Assembly: GCA_014729145.1 (NCBI GenBank)
Contig: WJKL01000056.1
Location: 1 to 13,920, forward strand
DNA length: 13,920 nucleotides
Origin: Candidatus Woesearchaeota archaeon
GTDB taxonomy: Archaea > Nanobdellota > Nanobdellia > Woesearchaeales > WJKL01
Direction of reading: 5' to 3'
Shown here one piece after another: positions 1-6,628 of the stretch. The notes under the pieces are model-generated. The model had not been told where the DNA came from. It did no database searches and saw nothing but the letters and a program-made list of their open reading frames with translations. Both the position numbers and the translations under genes were made by a program. Position 1 is the stretch's first letter, and every line of letters starts with the position of its first letter.

Positions 1-1161
1 CAACGATAGTATAAATAAGTTTACAACCACTATAAATGCAGCTACTTTAAATGCTGCCTGGATAGTGTAAATATCAGCCATCCACCCAATAAAAGGAGCA
101 AGCGCTGCAGTTGCTCCTTCTATAGCTAAGATATTCAATGAACTGACAGTTGCTCTATTGTGGCTTTTGACATGTTTCTGTATATAATCTGATACAGCGG
201 GGCCAAATATTCCTGAAGTGAAAGATATCAATATAGGGAATATTGCTCCTATGATCAATCCCACTTTTCCAAGACCCAGATACGAGACAAATGCAAGAGC
301 TAACACTAGTAAAAGGAATCTTTTCTCTTTTATCTTTTCTTCTATCCTGTGAGATATCTTGCTTCCAAATGCTCCAGCAAACCCCATCAGCGCATATATT
401 ACACCAAATGCAGTTATTGGAATACCTACATCTACAAGATAAGGCTGGTAAAGCATATATCCTGTGTAAAATACTGCAAACAATACTGCTGAATAGATTA
501 TGAAAAACCTAACTTTGGCATGTTTTGCAGTAAATACAGCTGCCTCTTTCAGATGATTTAGATAGTTCTTATCTGCATGCTTGTATCTCTTGGTATCAGT
601 AAAGCTGAATGAGACAAACAAAGCTATAGATACTGGAATCACTGTCGCTATTGCAGGAATTCTTAATCCAAACCCTGCTAAAAATCCACCTATCAAAGCC
701 CCTACAGCAAAGAAAGCGCTGTCTATTGCAAGCACATTTCCAAACAATTTTTTGAATCGTTTTTCCTGATTTAGTTCCATTAGATTGTCATAAAAAAATG
801 CAGTTCTTGATGAGCTCCAGGATGCTCCTGATATAGCAAAAGCTATTTCAGATATAAGGAAATGTATGAAATTGCTTCCTGCAGCCAATATTACAAATGC
901 AGCTGCAAAAAACACAGTGCTTGTTATGATGATCTTTTTCCTTCCTATGAAATCTGCTATAATTCCAAAAGGAACTATCATGACCATCATCATTGCTGTA
1001 TATATGCTCTGCAGCACCATGATCTGTGTCATGGACAATCCGTTGCTCTTAAGGAAAAGAACATATACAACATTCACAAACATCATGCTGCAGAATATTC
1101 TATACAAATAAAATTTCCATATGTTCTTTTTCAGTTTTAGTTTTCTTGTTTTAGATATCAT
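1..1161 (-). CDS. Major facilitator superfamily transporter (3' end cut by window edge)
   Basis: The reverse strand is open from an ATG at 1161 to base 1: 387 codons without a stop, so the C-terminus lies outside the window. The protein is strongly hydrophobic, with about twelve likely membrane segments. Residues 66-76 read GIIADFIGRKK, the MFS motif A loop (G-x-x-x-D-x-x-G-R-K) between segments 2 and 3. A charged cytoplasmic loop falls near the middle (about residues 190-215), and HNRATVSSLN near residue 340 resembles the RAT-S motif of many MFS exporters. Almost the whole protein is present, since the last predicted segment is nearly complete. The substrate cannot be told from sequence; MFS proteins of this kind are usually drug or metabolite antiporters in the cell membrane. 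The plus-strand open frames opposite it are shadows. Family confidence is high, substrate unknown. Confidence 0.9.
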   Translation of the reverse strand, partial: MISKTRKLKLKKNIWKFYLYRIFCSMMFVNVVYVLFLKSNGLSMTQIMVLQSIYTAMMMVMIVPFGIIADFIGRKKIIITSTVFFAAAFVILAAGSNFIHFLISEIAFAISGASWSSSRTAFFYDNLMELNQEKRFKKLFGNVLAIDSAFFAVGALIGGFLAGFGLRIPAIATVIPVSIALFVSFSFTDTKRYKHADKNYLNHLKEAAVFTAKHAKVRFFIIYSAVLFAVFYTGYMLYQPYLVDVGIPITAFGVIYALMGFAGAFGSKISHRIEEKIKEKRFLLLVLALAFVSYLGLGKVGLIIGAIFPILISFTSGIFGPAVSDYIQKHVKSHNRATVSSLNILAIEGATAALAPFIGWMADIYTIQAAFKVAAFIVVVNLFILSL

Positions 1162-1295
1162 AGTATCATCTTTGTTATTTTTGATAAAAAAATGTTAGAA
1201 AAATAATAGAGATATATCTAACAACCAATTTCCATGGGGCTGTTATTTATCATATTATCTCACAGAAAAAGAGATATCTAGCCCATATATAAAAC

Positions 1296-1961
1296 TTACG
1301 AAAACTCAATTGTCCTTGTTCCAATCCTTACCCTGCATTTAAGCTCATGAACCAACTCAGATGCAGTTCTTGCTTCCAGCTCATACAGCATCTTCAGTCT
1401 GTCCTTTGCCATATTTATTGATTTTTCACACTTAAATGAGTGCGGAAAATGGTTTAACAGGGTGGTATCCTGGCTTCTTTTGATGATATTTGTATAGAAA
1501 GGAAATTTATATCCATCTGTATTTTTCAATGCAGGAAAAACATAGCTGTTGTCTAACTGACTTCTCTCAGGCCAGTTCTCAACAAAAAAATCAACACAGC
1601 ATTCTGGATACCCCAATATAAGACCCAATTCCTTATGATTGTCTTTCATCTCAAATATCCTTGCTTCAGTTGCTTTTCTTTCGTCCTTGGAGATATAGAT
1701 AAAGAACATTCCTCTTCTTGGATCATCAACTCTTGCCTTGAATCCCTTGTCAGAATAACGCTTTTGTTTGTCTGCTAAAATAACCTTATATGGAGCAGTC
1801 TCATAAGCTAATCCGTGTGTTCTGCAAAAATCCTTTACCCTTCCTATCTCATTGTCATAAAATCCTTGCCTTACAACAGGCTTTAGATTATAGTTTAGAT
1901 AAAGTATCTCCAGTGCTTTTGTGGTTGAGCCAAATACCCCCTTCAACTGCTCTAATTGCAT
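1296..1961 (-). CDS. DUF483 family protein
   Basis: A 221-residue soluble protein. Residues 114-125 contain LGYPECCVDFF, the paired-cysteine signature I associate with the archaeal DUF483 family, followed by a second conserved-looking block, HFPHSFKCEKS, at 171-181. The cysteines and histidines (C121, C122, H171, H174, C178) could bind a metal or form a redox site, but the family has no function I can name with confidence. The N-terminal about 60 residues look like a separate small domain. The ATG at 1961 is favoured because a TATA-like box is centred 26 bases upstream, which fits a leaderless mRNA. The gene stands 134 bases from the MFS gene downstream, with no obvious coupling. Confidence 0.75.
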   Translation of the reverse strand: MQLEQLKGVFGSTTKALEILYLNYNLKPVVRQGFYDNEIGRVKDFCRTHGLAYETAPYKVILADKQKRYSDKGFKARVDDPRRGMFFIYISKDERKATEARIFEMKDNHKELGLILGYPECCVDFFVENWPERSQLDNSYVFPALKNTDGYKFPFYTNIIKRSQDTTLLNHFPHSFKCEKSINMAKDRLKMLYELEARTASELVHELKCRVRIGTRTIEFS

Positions 1962-1983
1962 ATAAATTAAAAAGAAATTGTAA

Positions 1984-1991
1984 TTTAAATA
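1984..1991 (-). promoter_or_regulatory. TATA box for the DUF483 gene
   Basis: On the minus strand TATTTAAA is centred about 26 bases before the ATG at 1961. Archaeal transcription starts about 25-27 bases after the TATA centre, so the predicted mRNA begins at or next to the start codon. Confidence 0.5.
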
Positions 1992-2020
1992 TTTTTATAT
2001 TTCGAAGAAATAAAAAGCTT

Positions 2021-2042
2021 GTAAGCTCTGCTTACTTTTTTT
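2021..2042. terminator. Small hairpin with T tract
   Basis: GTAAGC-TCT-GCTTAC is a perfect 6-base stem with a 3-base loop, followed by seven T on the plus strand and, a few bases away, by a T5 run on the minus strand. It sits between the end of the Gly/Ser-rich gene (2121) and the DUF483 promoter, so it could help end minus-strand transcription. The seven-T run faces the plus strand, where no gene ends, which weakens the call. The rest of 1962-2120 shows nothing else beyond the DUF483 TATA box. Confidence 0.3.
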
Positions 2043-2120
2043 GTTTAGAATAATGTATCTATATTTATAACTAATAGACACTTAAACACATAAATAGATT
2101 TTAAATTATTTATTAAAATA

Positions 2121-2615
2121 TCATTTTCCGCCAGAGCCGCTTCCTGCTCCAGCACTTCCTGAAGATCCGGAACCCCCAGCACTTCCTGAAGAACTTCCAT
2201 CACTTCCTGAACTGGAGATTTTTCCTCCTGCTTTTCCTCCAGAACCTAATCCACTACTGTCAATCCCCTTCCCTGAATATTCTCCATAATTATCTCCTGT
2301 TTTTCCATAAAGGCTTTTTGCTAAACTGTCTCCTTTTCCATAACTATCTATAATTGATTTATTATCAATATTATATCCTCCCAAAGGATTTTTTCCTTCT
2401 CCATACAAATCTTGTTCATTAAAAGACCCATATAAACCATTAGTCAAATCACTTATATCCATGCTGTCATATTTTCCAATACCTTCCATACTATATCCTG
2501 TTCTTTTTGAAGGAGCAGCATATGGGATAATCGCTGCTGCAGGTGTTGTTGTTTCATACATCATCTTCAGTCTTTTCAGCATCTCTTCAAGTTCTTTTTC
2601 ACTGGCTTGATACAT
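2121..2615 (-). CDS. Tyr/Gly/Ser-rich low-complexity protein
   Basis: A 164-residue protein with no recognised domain. Residues 5-20 are a charged helix. Residues 41-115 carry repeated aromatic-glycine steps (LYGSF, LYGEG, SYGKG, LYGKT, NYGEY). Residues 121-164 are almost only Gly, Ser and Ala. I chose the ATG at 2615 over the upstream GTG at 2624 because GAAGGTGA at 2621-2628 is a good ribosome binding site 5 bases before the ATG, and the GTG lies inside that site. There is no signal peptide or membrane segment. It follows the HELGH peptidase gene by 68 bases on the same strand and is probably co-transcribed with it; it might be a substrate, scaffold or partner of that peptidase, which is inference only. 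A disordered, phase-separating role is another possibility from composition. Confidence 0.7.
   Translation of the reverse strand: MYQASEKELEEMLKRLKMMYETTTPAAAIIPYAAPSKRTGYSMEGIGKYDSMDISDLTNGLYGSFNEQDLYGEGKNPLGGYNIDNKSIIDSYGKGDSLAKSLYGKTGDNYGEYSGKGIDSSGLGSGGKAGGKISSSGSDGSSSGSAGGSGSSGSAGAGSGSGGK
2149..2192 (-). repeat. 17-base direct repeat in the Gly/Ser tail
   Basis: CCAGCACTTCCTGAAGA occurs at 2149-2165 and again at 2176-2192, a 27-base (9-codon) period. A degenerate third copy follows near 2200. The repeat keeps the reading frame and suggests that the Gly/Ser tail grows or shrinks by slippage or unequal exchange. Confidence 0.75.
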
Positions 2616-2620
2616 AATAG

Positions 2621-2628
2621 TCACCTTC
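2621..2628 (-). promoter_or_regulatory. Ribosome binding site that fixes the start at 2615
   Basis: On the minus strand GAAGGTGA precedes the ATG at 2615 by 5 bases. Many genes here look leaderless, so a clear site before this internal gene supports its being downstream in a polycistronic mRNA. Confidence 0.6.
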
Positions 2629-2683
2629 TAAATTATATTTTATTTTAATTTCAGGGAAAAAATATTCATTTTCCATAAATTCC

Positions 2684-3487
2684 TTAAAATAATTCTTTGG
2701 CATTTGGCTCAACTCTTATCAGTCCTTTTACTATATCAATCCAAACACCAATTGCTTCTTTTCCCTTATTTACTAGATCTAAAACAAAATCCAGAGCAGT
2801 ATTATGAACTCCATTCTCAGCAGGCCTGTCCAGCTGTATTGCTGTAGATAAATTTCCAATATTTTCTTCTTTGATCTTTTTCATCCATGCCAAGCTGAAA
2901 GCAAAAGCCTTTGCTTCTTCGTTTTTCTCATCTGATAATCTTCTTGTCAATACATGCCCTAATTCATGACCTATTGTTAACATCATCCTGTCTAATGAAC
3001 CTTTTTTGATAAATATCTCAGAAACTAACCCAAGATGTTTCCTGTTCACTGCAAAGCCCATAACATTCTTTGGGTGCATCTTTTTCATCTCTTTCCCATC
3101 AACAAGATTCAGCTGTACATCATCTGGAAAATCTCTTCCAGTCAATTTTAAAAAAGCCTCTTCAACCAAGGATTTCAGCTCTTCAGCATCTCCGACAAAA
3201 GCACTAAATCCACTTTCTGGATTCAAGAAATCATCCATAACATGAGAATAGCTTTCTGTTACTCTTTTCTTATTTCTATAGTTGTCAGCATAGATTTCTT
3301 TCCTTACTTCCTCAAGACCACCATCATATTCTTTTCTAGGCTCAAACATCTGCCTTGATTCAGCTTCAACTAAATAATCAATACCTTCCTTTCCAGCCCC
3401 TGCATTATAATCCTGATGAAAATTAATTGAACTGGAATTATAACTACCTACAACATTCTCTAATCCGCAGTTATATTCGCATCCCAT
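2684..3487 (-). CDS. Putative zinc metallopeptidase (HELGH)
   Basis: A 267-residue protein without signal peptide or clear membrane segments. HELGH at residues 174-178 is a zincin active-site helix (two zinc-binding His and the catalytic Glu). EEAKAFAF at 190-197, 12-13 residues later, offers E190 or E191 as third zinc ligand, as in gluzincin-type peptidases, and the helix after it fits that fold. Residues 101-165 (a helix, then strands such as VQLNLVDG and GFAVNR) resemble the usual strand region before the zinc helix. The first 90 residues are unlike anything I recognise and start with CEYNC. The ATG is 2 bases after the stop of a 37-codon ORF, and AGGAAG at 3494-3499 is its ribosome binding site, so the two are probably translationally coupled. 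Cytosolic location is likely; the substrate is unknown. Confidence 0.75.
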   Translation of the reverse strand: MGCEYNCGLENVVGSYNSSSINFHQDYNAGAGKEGIDYLVEAESRQMFEPRKEYDGGLEEVRKEIYADNYRNKKRVTESYSHVMDDFLNPESGFSAFVGDAEELKSLVEEAFLKLTGRDFPDDVQLNLVDGKEMKKMHPKNVMGFAVNRKHLGLVSEIFIKKGSLDRMMLTIGHELGHVLTRRLSDEKNEEAKAFAFSLAWMKKIKEENIGNLSTAIQLDRPAENGVHNTALDFVLDLVNKGKEAIGVWIDIVKGLIRVEPNAKELF

Positions 3488-3489
3488 TT

Positions 3490-3603
3490 TTATCTTCCTG
3501 CTGTAAACCCGCTTATAGAGCTTTTGCTAACTGGAATCTTCTTTTCTGTACTTATTCCAGTCTCGCACAACTGAAACCTTAAACTTGAATCAAACCATAC
3601 CAT
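3490..3603 (-). CDS. Small ORF (37 aa) coupled to the HELGH peptidase
   Basis: An ATG at 3603 opens a 37-codon frame ending in TAA at 3490-3492, 2 bases before the peptidase ATG. The peptide starts MVWFDSSLRFQLCETG and ends SSISGFTAGR: polar and basic, with one Cys and no membrane segment. GAGTGAG at 3608-3614, 4 bases before the ATG, may be a ribosome binding site. A TATA box at 3660-3667 would start the mRNA near 3637, giving a short leader. It fills what would otherwise be an oddly long leader before the peptidase. A role as leader peptide, inhibitor or partner of the peptidase is inference. Its reality is moderately supported by spacing and by the peptidase ribosome site embedded in its last codons. 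Confidence 0.5.
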   Translation of the reverse strand: MVWFDSSLRFQLCETGISTEKKIPVSKSSISGFTAGR

Positions 3604-3618
3604 AGTTCTCACTCTAGT

Positions 3619-3636
3619 TGTGACACTATCGTCACA
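3619..3636. promoter_or_regulatory. Palindromic operator, copy 1 (TGTGAC-N6-GTCACA)
   Basis: TGTGAC-ACTATC-GTCACA is a perfect 6+6 palindrome. It sits directly after the predicted minus-strand transcription start (about 3637) of the small ORF/peptidase unit, a position suited to repression. ACTAT is also directly repeated across it (3625-3629 and 3636-3640). Confidence 0.7.
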
Positions 3637-3659
3637 CTATAGTATATAAGTATTCCAGA

Positions 3660-3671
3660 CTTATAAACCTT
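3660..3671 (-). promoter_or_regulatory. TATA/BRE of the small ORF-peptidase unit
   Basis: The minus strand reads AAGGTTTATAAG. With the archaeal offset of about 26 bases the start would be near 3637, just before operator copy 1. The same AAGGTTTATAA precedes the archaemetzincin-like and proteasome-like genes. An alternative minus-strand TATA box, CTTATATA at 3643-3650, or a leaderless start from CTATAAG near 3515, cannot be excluded. Confidence 0.45.
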
Positions 3672-3682
3672 CACCAAAAAAG

Positions 3683-3700
3683 TGTGACAAAAAAGTCACA
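3683..3700. promoter_or_regulatory. Palindromic operator, copy 2 (TGTGAC-N6-GTCACA)
   Basis: TGTGAC-AAAAAA-GTCACA repeats the arms and spacer length of copy 1 exactly. The centres are 64 bases apart, about six helical turns, so both sites face the same side of the DNA. Copy 2 lies 17 bases upstream of the plus-strand TATA box at 3718. A half site, TGTGA, follows at 3710-3714. Confidence 0.7.
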
Positions 3701-3717
3701 ATAATTAAATGTGAAGC

Positions 3718-3725
3718 TTTTTAAA
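3718..3725 (+). promoter_or_regulatory. TATA box for the gene at 3747
   Basis: TTTTTAAA is centred about 25 bases before the ATG at 3747, which predicts a leaderless mRNA. Confidence 0.6.
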
Positions 3726-3746
3726 TAATCAAGTTTCTATTATTGC

Positions 3747-4487
3747 ATGACTGATACAGACTATTATCTTGAAATAAACAAAGAAGAAGACGGAAGAATA
3801 AAAATAAAAGGACCAAAAAGAACTATCTTGTTCTTTCTTAATGCTGTTAAACAGGGATGGGAGCATATTCTTGATCTATACAATTTAAAAGAAACAACTC
3901 CAGAGAAAAAATTCTTCCAGCAGGTTCCAGATCCGGCCGTTCTTCTGGAATCAATGCAGGTTTTAGATTATTTTAAGCCTATAGATAAAGATCTGGAACA
4001 AGAGATGGCAAAGATTCTGAATAAATTCGTAGAAATACCAGAAACAGATGAAGACCATCTGATGACAGTTTACATGACTGATTTATTCAAAAGATTTAAT
4101 TTAAATATTGAAAGAGAAGACACTAAAGAAGAAAGAACAAACGAATATGAATCTTACAGAAACAGCGCAGATTATATCACTGTTTTTTATGGATTGACCA
4201 GCAGGCCTTCTTTGCTTTTGACCAGAGCAGAAGCAGAGCAGTTAAAAGACAGATTTTCAGAAGGAAAAAGAGTTTTAAGCATCGATGATATTCTTTACAG
4301 AGGCAGATCATTTTATGAACTTGCTGCAGAGACAGCTGAAAATATATTGTCAGAAGATCTCCTGATATTAGATAAAAGGCAGGAAAATATTTGGAGATCA
4401 AGATTAGAATCTAATGAAAAACTTTCAAAAAATTATGATAAATGCATTGAGATATTAAGAACTGTAAATTATAAATATTTTAATTAG
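3747..4487 (+). CDS. Protein of unknown function
   Basis: A 246-residue acidic, soluble protein I do not recognise. Residues 1-30 look like beta strands (YYLEINKEEDGRIKIKGP), and a long, mostly helical part follows. There is no signal peptide, membrane segment, cysteine cluster or obvious catalytic motif; the single Cys is near the C-terminus. The start is fixed by a TATA box about 25 bases upstream and by the absence of room for an earlier one. It is transcribed away from the small ORF/peptidase unit across a control region with two identical palindromic operators, so it is probably co-regulated with that unit. The archaemetzincin-like gene follows on the same strand after 125 bases but has its own promoter. 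A regulatory or peptidase-partner role is only inference. Confidence 0.75.
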   Translation: MTDTDYYLEINKEEDGRIKIKGPKRTILFFLNAVKQGWEHILDLYNLKETTPEKKFFQQVPDPAVLLESMQVLDYFKPIDKDLEQEMAKILNKFVEIPETDEDHLMTVYMTDLFKRFNLNIEREDTKEERTNEYESYRNSADYITVFYGLTSRPSLLLTRAEAEQLKDRFSEGKRVLSIDDILYRGRSFYELAAETAENILSEDLLILDKRQENIWRSRLESNEKLSKNYDKCIEILRTVNYKYFN

Positions 4488-4578
4488 AAACCTTCTAAAG
4501 CACGAATTCTGCCATCTCAAATACCTAAATTCACCAATTACAAATCTTTTATCATCACTAATGAGTTATTAAAAAGTA

Positions 4579-4590
4579 AAGGTTTATAAA
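4579..4590 (+). promoter_or_regulatory. TATA/BRE of the archaemetzincin-like gene
   Basis: AAGGTTTATAAA, with the TATA box at 4583-4590 centred about 26 bases before the ATG at 4613, predicts a leaderless mRNA. The preceding 4488-4578 holds no other feature I can see. Confidence 0.6.
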
Positions 4591-4612
4591 GAATAATATT
4601 TAATTAAACAAA

Positions 4613-5653
4613 ATGACAGAAAAGGATAGACTATTACAGGAATCTTTAGAATTGCTTGAAGATATACTTGGTTCTAATGAAGGCCTATGTATCAATGAAG
4701 GTTATATATGTATTCCTTGCAATGTTCCCTTGTCAAAACTTAATGATAAACAAATAGAAAAACTGCATGACTCATATATATCAGGAATTGAACCAGATTA
4801 TGTTTTTCATATGTTTTCCTATTTTTCTCCAATTGATGTTTATTTTACAGAGTCTGTTTCAGACGAAGAGAAAAAACCCGTTCTTGATGCAATGGATATT
4901 ATGCTCAAGGAATGTGATATGGATGAAGTGATTCCTGTTAATGTGATTGATGATGCAGTATCTAACGATTTATTTAAGCCAGCATATAATGCAGACAGAG
5001 ATCAATATCAATTTGAAAGCATATTTAGATGTATGAAGTTACCCCCTGAAAAATGGAATAATAAGGGGGTTCTTGTTATGGCTGATCAGGATTTTTATTC
5101 TGGATTTCATAAAGATTTGAATTTTATCATAGGAGGAACACACCTTTTTGGCAAAGATATGGCAATCAGTCTAGCTCGTTTTAGAGATGTTGATAATCAA
5201 GAAGCTAAAATGTATGCAGATAGGATGAATCTTTCTACAGAAGGATTAGAATTTCCATATGAAGCGATAAAACAAATAGCATTTCATGAATTAGCTCATC
5301 TTTTGGCAGGAAGACCAGATCATTTTGATGTAAAAGATATTTCAGAAAAAAGAAGAAAATGTGCACTAGACTGGCCTAATGCGGTTAGGAGAGATCTTAT
5401 TATAAGTTCAATAGACAGAAATAATACAGGAGTCTTTTGTGACGAGTGCAAGGAAGAAGTTAAAAAATTATGGGAGCCTGAGAATAGAGGTATTAAATTT
5501 GAATATGAAATGAATAAATCATATTTTTATAATTTTACTCCCCATCCAAATAAAATAATAAGTTCTTTAAAAGAAAGAGACCCTCGAGCAGTTGAATTAG
5601 TTTCTAAAGGAATGATGGATCAAATAATTGGAGAACTTACTTATCATAAATAG
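4613..5653 (+). CDS. Divergent archaemetzincin-like metallopeptidase
   Basis: A 346-residue protein. From about residue 150 the order of motifs follows archaemetzincins (peptidase family M54): VLVMADQDFY (152-161, like the family's VLAVTDxDLY), LNFIIGG (169-175, like NFVFGxA), AISLARFR (184-191, like VSxARLR), HELAH (225-229), then C250 and FCDEC (275-279, like the C-terminal FCxxC). Family members normally have HExxHxxGxxH followed by Cx4CxM and CxxC. Here the third zinc His would be H237, two residues later than usual; the Cys normally next to it is Phe; and the Met of the Met-turn appears to be Leu (CAL). About 150 N-terminal residues and 65 C-terminal residues are extra compared with the roughly 180-residue archaeal family. 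The ligands and activity therefore need testing; family membership is likely. No signal peptide, so probably cytosolic. Confidence 0.75.
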   Translation: MTEKDRLLQESLELLEDILGSNEGLCINEGYICIPCNVPLSKLNDKQIEKLHDSYISGIEPDYVFHMFSYFSPIDVYFTESVSDEEKKPVLDAMDIMLKECDMDEVIPVNVIDDAVSNDLFKPAYNADRDQYQFESIFRCMKLPPEKWNNKGVLVMADQDFYSGFHKDLNFIIGGTHLFGKDMAISLARFRDVDNQEAKMYADRMNLSTEGLEFPYEAIKQIAFHELAHLLAGRPDHFDVKDISEKRRKCALDWPNAVRRDLIISSIDRNNTGVFCDECKEEVKKLWEPENRGIKFEYEMNKSYFYNFTPHPNKIISSLKERDPRAVELVSKGMMDQIIGELTYHK

Positions 5654-5660
5654 TATTTTT

Positions 5661-5738
5661 TTATTTCAACCCCAGCCCTTTCAATTTCCTGTGCAGTGTT
5701 TCATATCTTATTCCTATTTTTCTGGCTGTCTTTTTCTC
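5661..5738 (-). pseudogene. Remnant of a Fis-type HTH gene (3' end only)
   Basis: The minus strand encodes EKKTARKIGIRYETLHRKLK, then GLGLK and a TAA stop. This matches the C-terminus of the intact HTH protein at 6629 in 20 of 22 residues from TARKIG onward. No start codon belongs to it: its frame is open back only to a stop at 5769-5771, and the nucleotidyltransferase gene ends just upstream in another frame, overlapping by 2 bases. The DNA differs from the intact copy at many third positions but hardly in amino acids, so the source gene was under protein-level selection before truncation. It lies between convergent gene ends. Confidence 0.8.
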
Positions 5739-6279
5739 ACAAAACAAGATATTCTTTTGTTTTATATTTTAAGTTCCAACTATCTAAGAAGTCTTCAAAA
5801 CCGCTGCTTTTTTCTATTGGAACCATAACACTTCCAGCTCCTAATTTAGTTGCTCCAGCATCTTTCATAACATGATTTAATCCTCTTCCAAACAAAACCT
5901 TTTTTGTTTGTGTGAGATTTTTAATTTCATATATGTAGATTTTCATTGGAGACAGATTTAATTTTTCTCTTAAAAATTTATTATTCTTTATGCTAAACCC
6001 TTCTGTTATCAGTGTCAACCCCAGCCTTGTTTGATATATCTCTTCGGGCTTGATCAACTCAATATCTATATTTTTAATATCTAATATTTCTTTGATCTCT
6101 CCAACCAAAGAAATTTCTTTTTTGTCTTTAACTATAGCAATATCTATATCTTTAGGAGCATGCTTGTCTTTAACTAAAGATCCAAAGACAATTATATCCT
6201 TGATGTCTTTATATTTTTTCAAGAGTTTTTTCAAACTCTTTTTCAATTCCAGCCATTTTAATGACTTTTTTGATGCCAT
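5737..6279 (-). CDS. MNT-type nucleotidyltransferase
   Basis: Starting from the ATG at 6279, 180 residues. VFGSLVKDKHAPKDIDIAIV at 31-50 holds the nucleotidyltransferase signature: G33-S34, then D44-x-D46. D72 or E74 in IDIELI can serve as third carboxylate, so the metal-binding triad looks complete. A second region (112-180, with GRGLNH, GAGSVMVP and FEDFLDSWNL) follows the core and looks like a conserved accessory domain. An ATG at 6351 would add 24 residues, but those lie over the HEPN-like gene and the shorter form begins like typical family members. Even so the two genes overlap by 71 bases. In HEPN-MNT modules the nucleotidyltransferase usually acts as antitoxin, in known cases by adding AMP to the HEPN toxin; that role is inferred here. 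Confidence 0.75.
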   Translation of the reverse strand: MASKKSLKWLELKKSLKKLLKKYKDIKDIIVFGSLVKDKHAPKDIDIAIVKDKKEISLVGEIKEILDIKNIDIELIKPEEIYQTRLGLTLITEGFSIKNNKFLREKLNLSPMKIYIYEIKNLTQTKKVLFGRGLNHVMKDAGATKLGAGSVMVPIEKSSGFEDFLDSWNLKYKTKEYLVL

Positions 6280-6571
6280 TTTTAATTTCTTTGCAGTCAG
6301 ATTTATTTTTAAAAGTTTGATAAGTTCCAGTATATGTTTTGTATAGCCCATCTATTTCTTTTCTAATCTCTGGAAATAAAACACCCATAAATAGATCAAC
6401 TTCTTGATGAGAATCTGCTGTTTTCCTATTTTTTCTATAAATCATCAAAGAACATAATGTACTTAATGCCTTATAGTAATTGCTTATTGCAGAATTAAAT
6501 CTATTTTTGTTTTCTTCATCTATTCCGCTTTCAAAAAACTCTTTAAACAATTTTTTATAAACTTCTTCCAT
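6209..6571 (-). CDS. HEPN-like helical protein paired with nucleotidyltransferase
   Basis: A 120-residue, all-helical, lysine-rich protein. Residues 24-45 (RFNSAISNYYKALSTLC) resemble the second helix of archaeal HEPN-like proteins, followed by R49-x5-H55 (RKTADSH) and LYKTYTGTY near 77-84, which recall the H-x-E and Y-x-x-Y stretches of that group. The R-x5-H spacing fits the HEPN R-x4-6-H ribonuclease motif, but it sits earlier in the protein than usual, so catalytic activity is uncertain. I chose the ATG at 6571 over the TTG at 6586 because a TATA box is centred about 27 bases upstream. The gene overlaps its nucleotidyltransferase partner, which is typical of a toxin-antitoxin-like module; HEPN first, nucleotidyltransferase second. 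Confidence 0.65.
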   Translation of the reverse strand: MEEVYKKLFKEFFESGIDEENKNRFNSAISNYYKALSTLCSLMIYRKNRKTADSHQEVDLFMGVLFPEIRKEIDGLYKTYTGTYQTFKNKSDCKEIKNGIKKVIKMAGIEKEFEKTLEKI

Positions 6572-6593
6572 ATTTATAATAAACAAATAAGGT

Positions 6594-6603
6594 TATTTAA
6601 ATA
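6594..6603 (-). promoter_or_regulatory. TATA box of the HEPN/nucleotidyltransferase pair
   Basis: TATTTAAATA on the minus strand is centred about 27 bases before the ATG at 6571, predicting a leaderless mRNA. The pair therefore has its own promoter although it follows the HTH gene on the same strand. Confidence 0.55.
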
Positions 6604-6628
6604 CTTTTTGGTTTATGATAAACAAAAC

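Noticed and set aside
291..1140. Several plus-strand open frames within the first 1.2 kb
   Set aside because: They lie opposite the continuous MFS frame, have no promoter or ribosome site, and their sequences look like antisense translations.
1205..1285. AGATATCT and AGATATATCT palindromes, possible regulatory repeats
   Set aside because: Short AT-rich palindromes of this kind are expected by chance here, and the copies have no consistent place relative to a promoter.
3747..5653. Possible homology between the unknown protein at 3747 and the N-terminus of the archaemetzincin-like protein (both have YFxPID)
   Set aside because: The similarity is limited to about six residues; the surrounding sequence does not align.
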